NCBI GenBank assembly: GCA_014695255.1
Contig: JACJNX010000046.1
Span: forward strand, 1-64,000
Reading direction: 5' to 3'
DNA: 64,000 nt
Source of the DNA: Cyanobacteria bacterium FACHB-63
Lineage (GTDB): Bacteria > Cyanobacteriota > Cyanobacteriia > Leptolyngbyales > Leptolyngbyaceae
Shown: in pieces, positions 1-7,864 of the stretch
Layout of the letters: each line of letters starts with the position of its first letter
Position numbering within the stretch: position 1 is the stretch's first letter
Program-made: the position numbers and the translations under genes
The notes under the pieces: model-generated
Databases searched by the model: none
What the model was told of the DNA's origin: nothing
What the model saw: the letters and a program-made list of their open reading frames with translations, nothing else

Positions 1-326
1 TACTTCAGAAAAAGAGTCACAACCCATCGAACACATGCATCATAGGAAAAGGCAAAAGCAGTTGAACAGAGTGACAGGACACGCTAGGAAGGTGGCGCGC
101 CGTCTTGCTCACGTCTTCCTCTCCGTGCAATCGCTGAGAGAAATGCGAGGTGCTCGTTGATGTGTAAGGCACACACTTAGCGAAATTATCGTGATTTTTC
201 TGCAACTAGACTAATTCTGAGCAGTTTGCAGTGTTTTATACACACAGAGACAATTATTTATGCCACAGTGAATTGCAGATCTCATCCTTCCCTTGCGATC
301 TCTCACTTCCTAGGTCTACCCCAGTC
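1..326. other. Stretch without a recognisable gene
   Basis: No convincing coding region is seen here. The open frames on both strands lack ribosome-binding sites and have unnatural composition. The next plausible reading frame begins at 327. Confidence 0.5.
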
Positions 327-752
327 ATGACAAAGATGCTCCGTGCTAATGAGTCGGACTGCCAGTTGTTTAAGTTCTGGTTCCGCGATCGCGTTTGTGA
401 TGACATTCATTATCAAAACCAATTGTTCCTTCAGCTTGCCAGCTTTGGTCTTGATTGCCGTGATCAAGACCATGAGCTCAGTGCAAAGTTGATGGAGCGT
501 GGATTTCAGTCATTTTCTGCTGCTCTCAGGAGCGATACTTGCTCGGCATCAATCCTTGCACGGGCTGAGCTTGATACGAGCGGCAAGCGTTCGGCGAAGG
601 GCAGGGTTGAGCAACAGCCTTGTTTGCAGCCTGGGTGCTTCAGACTTAATGGCAAAAACCACTGCACCAGTATGCTCATGCTCGGTCAGCAATTCCGCCC
701 CTGCTTATGGAAGATGTGCTGTGGATTACCGTATCGACTCTCATATTTGTGA
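327..752 (+). CDS. Hypothetical protein, possibly a degenerate remnant
   Basis: This 141-residue frame is not recognised. Residues about 18-60 look protein-like, with a hydrophilic helix-forming segment including 'HYQNQLFLQLASF'. The second half is rich in Cys and low in helix propensity, which suggests reading through non-coding DNA after a frameshift near 500. A +1 frame, open from 499, continues alongside. No ribosome-binding site is evident before the ATG. I infer a decayed accessory gene rather than a functional one. It lies in the sparse left part of the accessory region. Confidence 0.25.
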   Translation: MTKMLRANESDCQLFKFWFRDRVCDDIHYQNQLFLQLASFGLDCRDQDHELSAKLMERGFQSFSAALRSDTCSASILARAELDTSGKRSAKGRVEQQPCLQPGCFRLNGKNHCTSMLMLGQQFRPCLWKMCCGLPYRLSYL

Positions 753-849
753 AATACTAAAAAGCTGATGCAAAATATCAATAGCCCAAGCTTTAATTCA
801 AGCATAGAGAAGCCTCGATCTCAGGAACCGTGAGTACTAAAACTGTCTC

Positions 850-1185
850 ATGCTCAAACAGCAAAACAACCCAAAGATTTCCGACACCCTGTTGGATCAG
901 ATTGTGAATGCCGTCTCGCTTTGTGGAGATCACGAAATTGCAAAACTGGCAATGGCAATCAAAACGTTGAGAAGCCTCAAACTAGGGTTGGTTGCGGCTG
1001 ATCTATCCCTACAGCATGCGAGTGAAGAATACGATCAAGCGCTCTGCTTGAGTTTGTACCGAGCGCTGCAGCAAGTGAATGCGATGAACCGAGCTGAGGG
1101 TGTAGACGTGAGTGTATTGCACGAACTTTGGAAGCGCAAACACAGCCCGCTGCTCGATTCAATTGCAGGACTCTCCGACTCTTAA
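850..1185 (+). CDS. Hypothetical small helical protein
   Basis: This encodes a soluble protein of 111 residues that is not recognised. The sequence is almost entirely alpha-helical, with regular Leu spacing ('LLDQIVNAVSL', 'IAKLAMAIKTLRSL'). It has no Cys cluster, signal peptide or membrane segment. Composition is typical of a real cyanobacterial protein, unlike the overlapping frames. It stands alone on the plus strand in the accessory region, and the first terminator-like hairpin downstream is at 1460. The function is unknown and no family is assigned. Confidence 0.55.
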   Translation: MLKQQNNPKISDTLLDQIVNAVSLCGDHEIAKLAMAIKTLRSLKLGLVAADLSLQHASEEYDQALCLSLYRALQQVNAMNRAEGVDVSVLHELWKRKHSPLLDSIAGLSDS

Positions 1186-1841
1186 AGAAGCTGTGCTGTC
1201 TGTGGTTCAGCAACGCTTTCTGGAGGAGCAAACTTCATCAATCGATCGAATCGATCGGCAGCGATCGCTGTCCTTTGGCATGCAACAGGGATAAGGACAG
1301 GATGAGAGTTCTCTAACACGCGCAATCGCAATACTCTACCCAGATTGCCCAATTTTACTGATCAATGGGGTAGACCTACTTCGATAGTAAGAAGCGCAAG
1401 AGCACGATCGCGAGCGTTAATGCTATGAGACAAAAGGATAGTTATACGTCATGATGACTAGAAGGCGGCGCAAGCCTTCTTTTTTATGTATTGGTCACCT
1501 TCATCCCTCAATAAAAATCCCCTAGCCAATTAACTAGAGGAAGGGCCATCTGAAAACGTAAATATTTTCAGGATGCCCAAAGCAGTTGACATCGATCACA
1601 GTGCATAGTGTTTGTTCGTATCCGCTTTTTCTGGTCTTGGCTGAAGCGAGAGCTGCGGGTCAGTGTCGTGCTAAAAAGGCGCTTTTTCAGCAAGTGTGAA
1701 TCGCTGGCAGAATCGCTCAAGTCTGAAGGGCGCAATGTTCAAATTTCAGCAGGCCTCGGTGATGGTGGACAAGTTAAAGGAACCAGGGAAGTAATTAAGG
1801 AGATTCGAGACGAGTTGCAGATGGCAGAAGCGATCGCTTGG
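1186..1841. other. Mostly non-coding stretch with a terminator
   Basis: The stretch contains a clear plus-strand terminator (1460-1485). A GTG-initiated 84-residue frame runs from 1608 to 1862 and includes the protein-like stretch 'ISAGLGDGGQVKGTREV'. That frame could be a gene remnant, but it has no ribosome-binding site and overlaps the end of the opposing 1842-2030 gene, so it is not called as a gene. Confidence 0.4.
1460..1485 (+). terminator. Rho-independent terminator
   Basis: The stem AGAAGGC (1460-1466) pairs with GCCTTCT (1474-1480) and is followed by a T run. It lies about 275 bp after the 850-1185 gene, so it could end that transcript or an unseen small RNA from 1190-1440. Confidence 0.6.
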
Positions 1842-2030
1842 TTAACGATCGCATTTTTGTAGTTCTGAGGCAAACCAGAGCAGCGCCATGATTCCAACGG
1901 CTTCAGCAACGGCTGTGATCATTTTTGGATCGTGATGATCACCCGTCTCAATCTTTTGACCCAATTCATAAACCATCGTGCGAAGTGCCTGACTGCTCAA
2001 GGATCTTTCGGCTGAATCGATCAACATCAT
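1842..2030 (-). CDS. Hypothetical 62-aa protein, third gene of an overlapped trio
   Basis: This small protein of 62 residues is not recognised. The central segment 'AVAEAVGIMALLWFASEL' could be a short membrane-associated helix. The ATG at 2030 is preceded by AGAGGT at about 7 nt, a good Shine-Dalgarno sequence, so I keep this start although it places the first 65 nt inside the 1966-2223 gene in another frame. It is the last of three minus-strand genes (2710 to 1842), each overlapping the next. Such tight packing resembles phage or plasmid genes. Confidence 0.5.
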   Translation of the reverse strand: MMLIDSAERSLSSQALRTMVYELGQKIETGDHHDPKMITAVAEAVGIMALLWFASELQKCDR

Positions 2031-2223
2031 TTATCAACCTCTGCATTTCGATAACAAGCTGGCTCCGTTTTCCGTGTCGCAATCGATTCTTGCTGACACG
2101 CTGTTTCCCTCGCTCAGACTTCGCGCCCGTCGATTTCAACCAAGGGCGATTCTGTTGCATCCATTGGCGCTGCTTGGCTTTCTGCAATTCGCGCTCGATC
2201 GCGTCGTTGCTCCATCGCGGCAT
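1966..2223 (-). CDS. Hypothetical basic 85-aa protein
   Basis: This is a Lys/Arg-rich protein of 85 residues. It contains 'LKSTGAKSERGKQRVSKNR' followed by LRHG. This resembles the 'STGPxTxEGKxRSxxNxxKHG' motif I know from small proteins next to mobile-element genes in many bacteria, whose role is unknown. The basic composition suggests nucleic-acid binding (inference). The start at 2223 is supported by GGGGG placed 5 nt upstream. The gene overlaps its upstream neighbour by 110 nt and its downstream neighbour by 65 nt, all in different frames. Confidence 0.55.
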   Translation of the reverse strand: MPRWSNDAIERELQKAKQRQWMQQNRPWLKSTGAKSERGKQRVSKNRLRHGKRSQLVIEMQRLINDVDRFSRKILEQSGTSHDGL

Positions 2224-2710
2224 GAATTCCCCCTAATTGATTCAGTTGTTTATCGACATAGCTCTTGATGAACTGTGTTGGCTTCTTGGGGTTTTTGATC
2301 GTATCGATCGCTAGAATCAGCTTTCTACAGGATTCCTGCGCTCGAAACATCAATGAGAACAACGTTTCTGCGCGATCGATATCTTCAAGTGAGGCAAAAG
2401 CTAAATTGCTCAATTCCTGCGTAATCGATTCCATCAAAACAAGCTGACACGACAAGGCTTTTACCGCTTCACCTGGAAAGTCTGATTCAATTGCTTGAAT
2501 GCGATCGCGGCAAGCTTGGACAAATTCCGCTGTTAACTCCGTTGATTCCTCAGGCGATCTCATTACAACCGAAAGCCCAAATCCTAGCGCTGGATCTGTA
2601 ACGGTTTTTGACAGCGCGGCTGTAAAACCTTGTGCTGATTTGGCTCGACTGGCAGCACGATTGCGGTGTGAAACATCCATCAGCTTATCCAACTGTTGCA
2701 GCAATTCCAT
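2114..2710 (-). CDS. Hypothetical 198-aa helical protein
   Basis: This is a soluble, helix-rich protein of 198 residues that is not recognised. It has no signal peptide or membrane segment. It starts at ATG 2710 directly after a run of eight A; no clear Shine-Dalgarno sequence is seen. The C-terminal tail of about 36 residues is encoded in DNA that also encodes the first part of the 85-aa protein in another frame. It is the first gene of a three-gene minus-strand unit with no visible partner function. Base composition matches the rest of the window. Confidence 0.55.
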   Translation of the reverse strand: MELLQQLDKLMDVSHRNRAASRAKSAQGFTAALSKTVTDPALGFGLSVVMRSPEESTELTAEFVQACRDRIQAIESDFPGEAVKALSCQLVLMESITQELSNLAFASLEDIDRAETLFSLMFRAQESCRKLILAIDTIKNPKKPTQFIKSYVDKQLNQLGGIHAAMEQRRDRARIAESQAAPMDATESPLVEIDGREV

Positions 2711-2863
2711 TTTTTTTCATCACTGGTTCATTCAAACTAATCATGACAAATATTTTTCAAACTCCTGCATAAAAAAGGGGAGTTTCGTGAGTTTCGCGAT
2801 GCACTGGGGAGAAAGGGGAGTTTCACGTTTTTTGCGAGGCGATCGCGACTGGCAAGTTGTAGC

Positions 2864-2891
2864 AAAAAAAAGCACCCAAGGTCGAGTGCTT
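2864..2891 (-). terminator. Minus-strand terminator hairpin
   Basis: Read on the minus strand, AAGCAC (2891-2886) pairs with GTGCTT (2875-2870) and runs into a long U tract. No gene is seen directly upstream on that strand, so the terminated transcript is unknown. Confidence 0.5.
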
Positions 2892-2939
2892 GTTGTGTTT
2901 TGTTTCTTAAATAGAACACGATCGCAAATCAAGAAGATT

Positions 2940-3062
2940 CTGCCTAGAGAATGAAAGCTAGAGCCCCTTGAAAATTAAGGCTCGAACTTGGGAACGCTCT
3001 TAGGTATCTGCTCAGAAGAGAGGACAAACAGCAGTGTTATTAGGGGCCCTGCTGTTTTATTT
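2940..3062 (+). ncRNA. Candidate small RNA ending in a terminator
   Basis: This intergenic stretch has no reading frame and ends in a terminator-like hairpin: AAACAGCAG (3026-3034) pairs with CTGCTGTTT (3049-3057), followed by T-rich sequence. Short internal complementarities are visible, such as GAGC and GCTC around 2952-2993. It could be a plus-strand small RNA. Expression is not shown and no RNA family was recognised. Confidence 0.25.
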
Positions 3063-3126
3063 ATTGACTTTCAAACGTTCTCAAACCGGTGAGAATGCTT
3101 GCCGTCTGCGCGATCGCTCCCATAAA

Positions 3127-3161
3127 AAAAATCCCGCTGATCATAACGATCGCGGGATTTT
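3127..3161 (-). terminator. Strong minus-strand terminator
   Basis: On the minus strand AAAATCCCGC (3161-3152) pairs with GCGGGATTTT (3136-3127) around a 15-nt loop and continues in a T run. It begins 6 nt after the stop codon of the 37-aa gene at 3167-3280, which supports that gene. Confidence 0.7.
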
Positions 3162-3166
3162 CGCTC

Positions 3167-3280
3167 TTATTGACGCGGGAAAAATTGCTCCCATCCATTC
3201 TCGAAAATGATTTCATCGACTCGTTGTTTACCAGCCGCGATCGCTTCTTCTGGGTGTGAAATTGCATCAAGCTTTGGCAT
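3167..3280 (-). CDS. Small hypothetical protein (37 aa)
   Basis: This frame of 37 residues starts 'MPKLDAISHPEEAIAAGK' and ends in 'GWEQFFPRQ'. Its composition is much more protein-like than the 92-residue frame that overlaps it. A strong terminator follows the stop by a few bases. The same frame stays open upstream to a TAG at about 3353 with further protein-like residues ('EEKLVRGKPY') but no start codon. The piece could therefore be the C-terminal remnant of a longer gene. Function is not recognised. Confidence 0.45.
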   Translation of the reverse strand: MPKLDAISHPEEAIAAGKQRVDEIIFENGWEQFFPRQ

Positions 3281-3528
3281 TGCTGAATGAGAAGACGAAT
3301 TAGCATGATAGGGTTTTCCACGGACCAGTTTCTCTTCACTGACCGATGAATACTACTCGACTCGTGTCATTTTTCAATCTATTCTCACTGCAACGTCAGT
3401 TATCTGCTCCTCATCAGTATCTTAGCTGGAACAGTTAGCACAATGCAGTGATGGGTTTTGGTTTGCTGTGGTTGATTAATCGCAAGCTCCTGGCTTTGTA
3501 ATTGGCATCAGCGATCAAGCAGGAATCA
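3281..3528. other. Non-coding gap before the kinase gene
   Basis: No gene was recognised in this gap between the 37-aa gene and the end of the histidine kinase. It has no hairpin with a T tract and no repeat that I could see. Confidence 0.4.
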
Positions 3529-6501
3529 TTACGTTGATGCCATTCTTCCCGATAATTCCATCACGGCTTTGAGTAATTCCGCGGGGTTCACGGGCTTGGG
3601 GACGTGGATTTGGAATCCTGCATCCAGAATCTGGACACGATCGCTTTCGGTAGCATAGGCAGTTAGCGCTCCTGCTGGGATTTTTCCGCCCTGTTCTTGC
3701 GATCGAGCACGAACTTGATGAATTAAGGCATAGCCGTCTTCCTCTGGCATACCGATATCACTGAGTAACAGATCCGGCTTAAGGGCTTGCAAGTGTTGTA
3801 ATGCTTCGTGGGTAGAAGCGGCGGTCATGACACTTGCACCGTAATGCTCTAAGGCGGCTTTCAAAAACTCGCGGGTATCTGCCTCATCGTCTACGACTAA
3901 TACTGTGAGTCCTTTGAGATAGAAAGCTGTATTTTGAGCCGTTTGATCTTGAATGGAAAACTTATCGGGTTCAACCCAGACCGACGGTGATAACAGCAGA
4001 GGAAGTCGAACCGTGAAGGTTGTGCCCTGTCCTTCTTCTGGGCTGGCAACCGAAATCTGACCACCGTGTAGTTCCACCAGATTTCGCACGATCGCGAGTC
4101 CTAGCCCTAAGCCGCCCTGTGCTCTAGTCGTGGTGGAATCGGCTAGTCGGAAGCGATCGAACACATGGGGCAGAAAGTCAGAACGAATGCCTTTGCCCGT
4201 ATCGATGACTTGCAGTTGAGCAAAAGCGCCAACTTGCTCCAAGCGAACCGTAACCTGTCCGCCTTCAGCGGTGAATTTAATCGCGTTCGTCAGCAAATTC
4301 CAAACGATTTGTTGCAAGCGATCGGGATCACCAGAAATAAAATCGAGATCGAGGTTGAGCAAACATTCCAGTTGGATGGATTTGGCGTTAGCAACGGGAC
4401 GAACCGTGTCTAACGCTGCTTGAACACTGGGAATCAGATTGGTCGGACGCAGATTGAGGCGCATCTGTCCCTGAATGATACGCGAAATATCCAGTAGGTC
4501 TTCAATTAACTGGGTTTGCGCTTGGGCATTGCGTTCGATCGATGCTAAGGCTTGCTCTACTTTTTCGGGCGGCAATTGGCGCGTTCGCAGCAAGCGTGAC
4601 CAACCTAGAATTCCATTTAGGGGAGAGCGCAACTCATGGGATAAGACTGCTAAAAATTCATCCTTCATCCGACCTGCTTTTTCCAGTTCGAGGCGAGCAT
4701 CTCGTTCTTTTTGAAGTGCCTGTGCCCGTTCTTCGATCACTAATTTTTGGTCATGAATATCGGTACAAGAGCCGAACCATTTAAGGATTTGACCCTTTTC
4801 ATCTCGTAATGGAAAGGCGCGTCCTAAATGCCAGCGATACTCTCCATTCTCGCCACACCGTAAACGGTACTCAATGTCATAGGTTTGCCCAGTTCGCAGA
4901 GAATTTTGCCAGATTTCGATCGTGCTTAGCATATCATCAGGATGGATAACGCTTTGCCATCCTTCGTCTCGGGCTTGTTCTAACGTCGTTCCGGTGTAGT
5001 CGTACCAGCGTTGATTGAAGTATTCGTGGTAGCCATCTGCCCGGGTAATCCAAAAGATTTGTAGCATCGTGTCGGCGAGGGTGCGAAAGAGGAATTCGCT
5101 CTCGCGCAAGGCTTTCTCAGTCTGTTTGCGTTCGGTGACATCTAGGAAGGCACCGATCACCCCACGAATCTTGTTCGATTTATCTCGCAGAGGTACGGCA
5201 CGACCATAGATCGAGCGCACATCGTTCTCGCTAAATACGAACTCAAATTCCCCTTCGTGCGCTTGTCCCGTCCGTCCTGCATGTTGCATCGGTAACTCGT
5301 CCGGGGGAATGTCTTGCCCATTTTGTTGAATTTTGAAGGGAAACGGATATTTGCCATCGGGGGGTGTGGCGGTCATGACGGCATCGAATGGCAGTCGCAT
5401 CAGTTCATAGGCAGTGCGGTTGGGTGTCATGTGATGGCATTGCGGATCCTGGGCAATCCAGACCGCAGCCGGAACCGTTTCCATGAAGGTCTCTAGTTCT
5501 TCAGCTCGTGCTTGAATGATTGCCTGACTTTCCTGGAGGGCAGCGTCTGCTTGTTTGCGATCTGTGATATCGCCATTAACGCCCACCATCCGCAACGGCT
5601 TGCCTGCCTCATCATAGAAGACCTGTGCTCTGGCATGGAGCCAGCGAATATCTCCGTCTGGCTGAATGATGCGCCAATCTGTAAAAAGCTCTCCTGTGTT
5701 CAATGACTGTCGTACATCGGCTTCTGCTTGAGCTAAATCGTCGGGGTGAACTCGGCTTGCCCAGGCTTCATAACTGCCACTAAATTCTCCTGGCTTGAGA
5801 CCGTAAATGGCTTCTAGCTCTTTCGACCAAATATTTTCATTCGTCTGGATATTCCATTCAAAGCAACCAATTTTGGCGACAGTTTGGGCTAAATCCAATC
5901 GCTCTTTTTTTCGTTGTAAGGCTGCTTCAGCCTGTTTGCGGTCAGTGATGTCGCTCACAGTGCCAATGAACCCAGAGCAATTCCCAGTCTCATCGAGCAT
6001 GGCAGTGGCTTGACCACTCACCCAGGCGATCGAGCCATCGGGATGCTGAAACCGATATTCCAGGCTAAATTCTTTACCAGATTCAACTAGGGCTTGCCAC
6101 TGCTCAAAAATAGACTCGCGATCGTCGGGATGCATTGCCTTGACCCATCCTTCCCCAGTTGCTTGTTCAGGCATGAGTTGGGTGATCTCACACCACCGAT
6201 CGTTGACATAGGTACAGTGACCCGCAACGTCAGTGAGATAAATTCCGACAGGTGCACAGGTGCAAAGTGTCCGAAAGCATTGCTCGCTTTCTCGCAGGGC
6301 GGCTTCCGTTTGCCAAAGATTTGTCAGGGGATGGGCTGCGTTGGGGTGTGGTGCTTCGACAGCCTGCTGAACGTTTTGGGGGTGAAGCTCAGTGTTTTGG
6401 GATTGGCTTTTTTGTTGTTCTAGTTGTTCAAGCCGTTGACGCAAGTGGGCAATTTCTTCGAGAAGTTGCTCTCTTGTCTTCCCTAAGTCTTTCATACACA
6501 A
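3529..6501 (-). CDS. PAS-rich hybrid sensor histidine kinase
   Basis: This is a multidomain two-component sensor of 990 residues. A Leu-rich coiled coil (about 5-40) is followed by four PAS/PAC units (about 65-595), each ending with 'DITDRKQ'- or 'DVTERKQ'-like text. A HisKA domain follows with the phospho-acceptor in 'FLAVLSHELRSPLNGILGW'. The HATPase domain carries 'NLLTNAIKFT', 'DTGKGI' and 'GLGLGLAIV'. A C-terminal receiver has 'VVDDEADTREF' and the acceptor Asp in 'LLLSDIGMPEEDGY'. No membrane segments are seen, so it is probably cytoplasmic. No response regulator is adjacent, and the signal is unknown. The kinase and receiver key residues appear intact. It may be cargo of the accessory region. 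Confidence 0.95.
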   Translation of the reverse strand: MCMKDLGKTREQLLEEIAHLRQRLEQLEQQKSQSQNTELHPQNVQQAVEAPHPNAAHPLTNLWQTEAALRESEQCFRTLCTCAPVGIYLTDVAGHCTYVNDRWCEITQLMPEQATGEGWVKAMHPDDRESIFEQWQALVESGKEFSLEYRFQHPDGSIAWVSGQATAMLDETGNCSGFIGTVSDITDRKQAEAALQRKKERLDLAQTVAKIGCFEWNIQTNENIWSKELEAIYGLKPGEFSGSYEAWASRVHPDDLAQAEADVRQSLNTGELFTDWRIIQPDGDIRWLHARAQVFYDEAGKPLRMVGVNGDITDRKQADAALQESQAIIQARAEELETFMETVPAAVWIAQDPQCHHMTPNRTAYELMRLPFDAVMTATPPDGKYPFPFKIQQNGQDIPPDELPMQHAGRTGQAHEGEFEFVFSENDVRSIYGRAVPLRDKSNKIRGVIGAFLDVTERKQTEKALRESEFLFRTLADTMLQIFWITRADGYHEYFNQRWYDYTGTTLEQARDEGWQSVIHPDDMLSTIEIWQNSLRTGQTYDIEYRLRCGENGEYRWHLGRAFPLRDEKGQILKWFGSCTDIHDQKLVIEERAQALQKERDARLELEKAGRMKDEFLAVLSHELRSPLNGILGWSRLLRTRQLPPEKVEQALASIERNAQAQTQLIEDLLDISRIIQGQMRLNLRPTNLIPSVQAALDTVRPVANAKSIQLECLLNLDLDFISGDPDRLQQIVWNLLTNAIKFTAEGGQVTVRLEQVGAFAQLQVIDTGKGIRSDFLPHVFDRFRLADSTTTRAQGGLGLGLAIVRNLVELHGGQISVASPEEGQGTTFTVRLPLLLSPSVWVEPDKFSIQDQTAQNTAFYLKGLTVLVVDDEADTREFLKAALEHYGASVMTAASTHEALQHLQALKPDLLLSDIGMPEEDGYALIHQVRARSQEQGGKIPAGALTAYATESDRVQILDAGFQIHVPKPVNPAELLKAVMELSGRMAST

Positions 6502-6677
6502 GTCCTGTGTAGCGCAATTTGCAAAATCCTATTTAGACGGAGAAAGAATACGGCTCATTTTTTAACTATTCTACTTTAAAGCGCGAAACTAGACGTGGTG
6601 GATGAAGCACTAAATATTTTGCAATACGATTTGATATTCCTGTGTAGAGGCGACAGGAGGATTCTTAAAGGCATGTC

Positions 6678-7169
6678 CTACCAAGTTGATTTTTGAGTGC
6701 AACAGATCTGGAAGCCTCCTGGGAGAAGGGTTGGGGATGAGGGAAAACCATACTTGCATTCAGCAATGCCCAAGCTTTTTGTGGTGTAAGCGTGTTCAGG
6801 CTCAACGATGGTAAATGCAAAATCCCCAGTAAGGCTTGGCTTTTCCTGTCTCGGAATTACAAGATGATTTCGGTACGAAGTGGTTTGATCCATCAAGTGA
6901 CGTATACGCGGCGTGGGTAGTGGCACATTTTCTGGAACAAGTCCTGTTATCTCAGACTCTGCAACAATGTCGTCTGAAAATTCATGGGGTGCAGGCTCAA
7001 ATCGAAGTTCGTAGCTCCAGTCTGGTACACCGCTTCCATGCTCCGTTGTTTCTTCACTGAAGACGATGGCGACCACTCTAGCTCTCAGGGTTTCAATTAG
7101 TGCGTTGTCATTTTCGAGATCTCTACACTCCACGATGACTCGATCACCGATTCAATACTTAGAAAACAT
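6678..7169 (-). pseudogene. Hypothetical protein gene with a stop at codon 6
   Basis: An ATG at 7169 has a strong GGAGGT ribosome-binding site, but the frame reads M-F-S-K-Y-stop (TGA at 7154-7152). It then continues as a coherent 158-residue protein beginning 'IGDRVIVECRDLEND', which resembles the start of a small beta-barrel (KOW/SH3-like) domain. A TGG-to-TGA change would explain it. Alternatively translation starts at the GTG at 7133 with a truncated N terminus. The C-terminal end ('FPSSPTLLPGG') matches a text often seen where a dispersed cyanobacterial repeat runs into genes, so the original end may also be lost. Function is unknown. Confidence 0.5.
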
Positions 7170-7352
7170 TTCTACCTCCAGTTGATTTCTTTTCCTGAAA
7201 AGTACGATGGCATTTCGGGCAATAAAACTTTGCTGCATTACCTGATTCCAGTTTGTTTTATTCGTTCTGTGCCCACTGGTAATCTCTGTGATTTTCATCG
7301 TAGTTGACGGGTTATTTTCTATTAGTTTGAGAGCACAATCGTAGAAAGACAA
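7170..7352. other. Gap without a recognised gene
   Basis: A 66-residue minus-strand frame (7152-7352) is open, but it contains the ribosome-binding site and start of the neighbouring gene and has poor composition. I see no other feature before the repeat array at 7359. Confidence 0.4.
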
Positions 7353-7358
7353 AAAGCT

Positions 7359-7469
7359 TTAGTCTGTTTAGTCCGTTTTTTAGTCGCGCCCTTAGTCGCG
7401 GCTTTAGTCCCTTTAATCACGTGGACTAAGCACGTTTTTACCACCTCGGACTAAACGACTAAGGACTAA
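7359..7469. repeat. TTAGTC/GACTAA repeat array, possible replication or partition site
   Basis: Five direct copies of TTAGTC occur at 7359, 7368, 7380, 7392 and 7404. Four copies of the reverse complement GACTAA follow at 7424, 7449, 7457 and 7464. This makes nine hexamers in 111 bp with overall dyad symmetry. The array sits between the last gene of the plasmid-like minus-strand operon and the region's left part. Spacings in the first block are 9, 12, 12 and 12 bp, close to helical pitch. Iterons, a centromere-like site, an operator cluster or a transfer origin would all fit; which one is inference. Confidence 0.65.
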
Positions 7470-7479
7470 AACTGAGAGA

Positions 7480-7845
7480 TTAAGTATTATCTGAAAGCTC
7501 TAACATCCGAGCAAACATTTGCATCTCGCTCGAATAGCTTTCGATGTACTCACAGATAACAAAGGGTGAATCTTTACGCCCTCTGCTCCGGTATCTCGTA
7601 GGAAACTGAATCATTTCTCCTTTAGTCCTCCAGATATGCCCTTCGTAGGGGAAATGTTCACCTTTGACGGGTTTGGTATTAAATCCAATCAGGAATTGTC
7701 CTCGCACTTTAGCAACCTCGATCGCGCTCATTTTCTCAGCTTGGTTATCTGGTAGATAGAACGCGCACAAGATCCATAACCGTGTTTGTTTTATGCAGAT
7801 GTGATTTTCGATTTTCGTTGCCGCGATCGCTTCTGAGAATTCCAT
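7480..7845 (-). CDS. Hypothetical protein, last gene of plasmid-like operon
   Basis: This protein of 121 residues is not recognised. It starts 'MEFSEAIAATK' at ATG 7845 with AAGGA about 9 nt upstream; an in-frame ATG two codons earlier is less well placed. It is soluble, with mixed alpha/beta character and a basic patch 'TRYRSRGRKDS' near the middle. It follows the ATPase gene by 19 bp and ends 11 bp before the TTAGTC array. Being next to both, it may bind that array or assist the translocase, but that is only positional inference. Confidence 0.6.
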   Translation of the reverse strand: MEFSEAIAATKIENHICIKQTRLWILCAFYLPDNQAEKMSAIEVAKVRGQFLIGFNTKPVKGEHFPYEGHIWRTKGEMIQFPTRYRSRGRKDSPFVICEYIESYSSEMQMFARMLELSDNT

Positions 7846-7864
7846 TTGCAAAAGTCCTTAAGGG

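Noticed and set aside
2940-3062. Glutamine (glnA-type) riboswitch
   Set aside because: A GGAACGC-like text and terminator were suggestive, but the conserved core I remember for this motif is absent and no nitrogen gene follows.
3061-3339. 92-residue minus-strand protein
   Set aside because: It reads through a strong terminator hairpin and overlaps a more protein-like 37-residue frame in another frame.
7152-7352. 66-residue minus-strand ORF before the repeat array
   Set aside because: It covers the ribosome-binding site and start of the next gene in another frame and has no site of its own.
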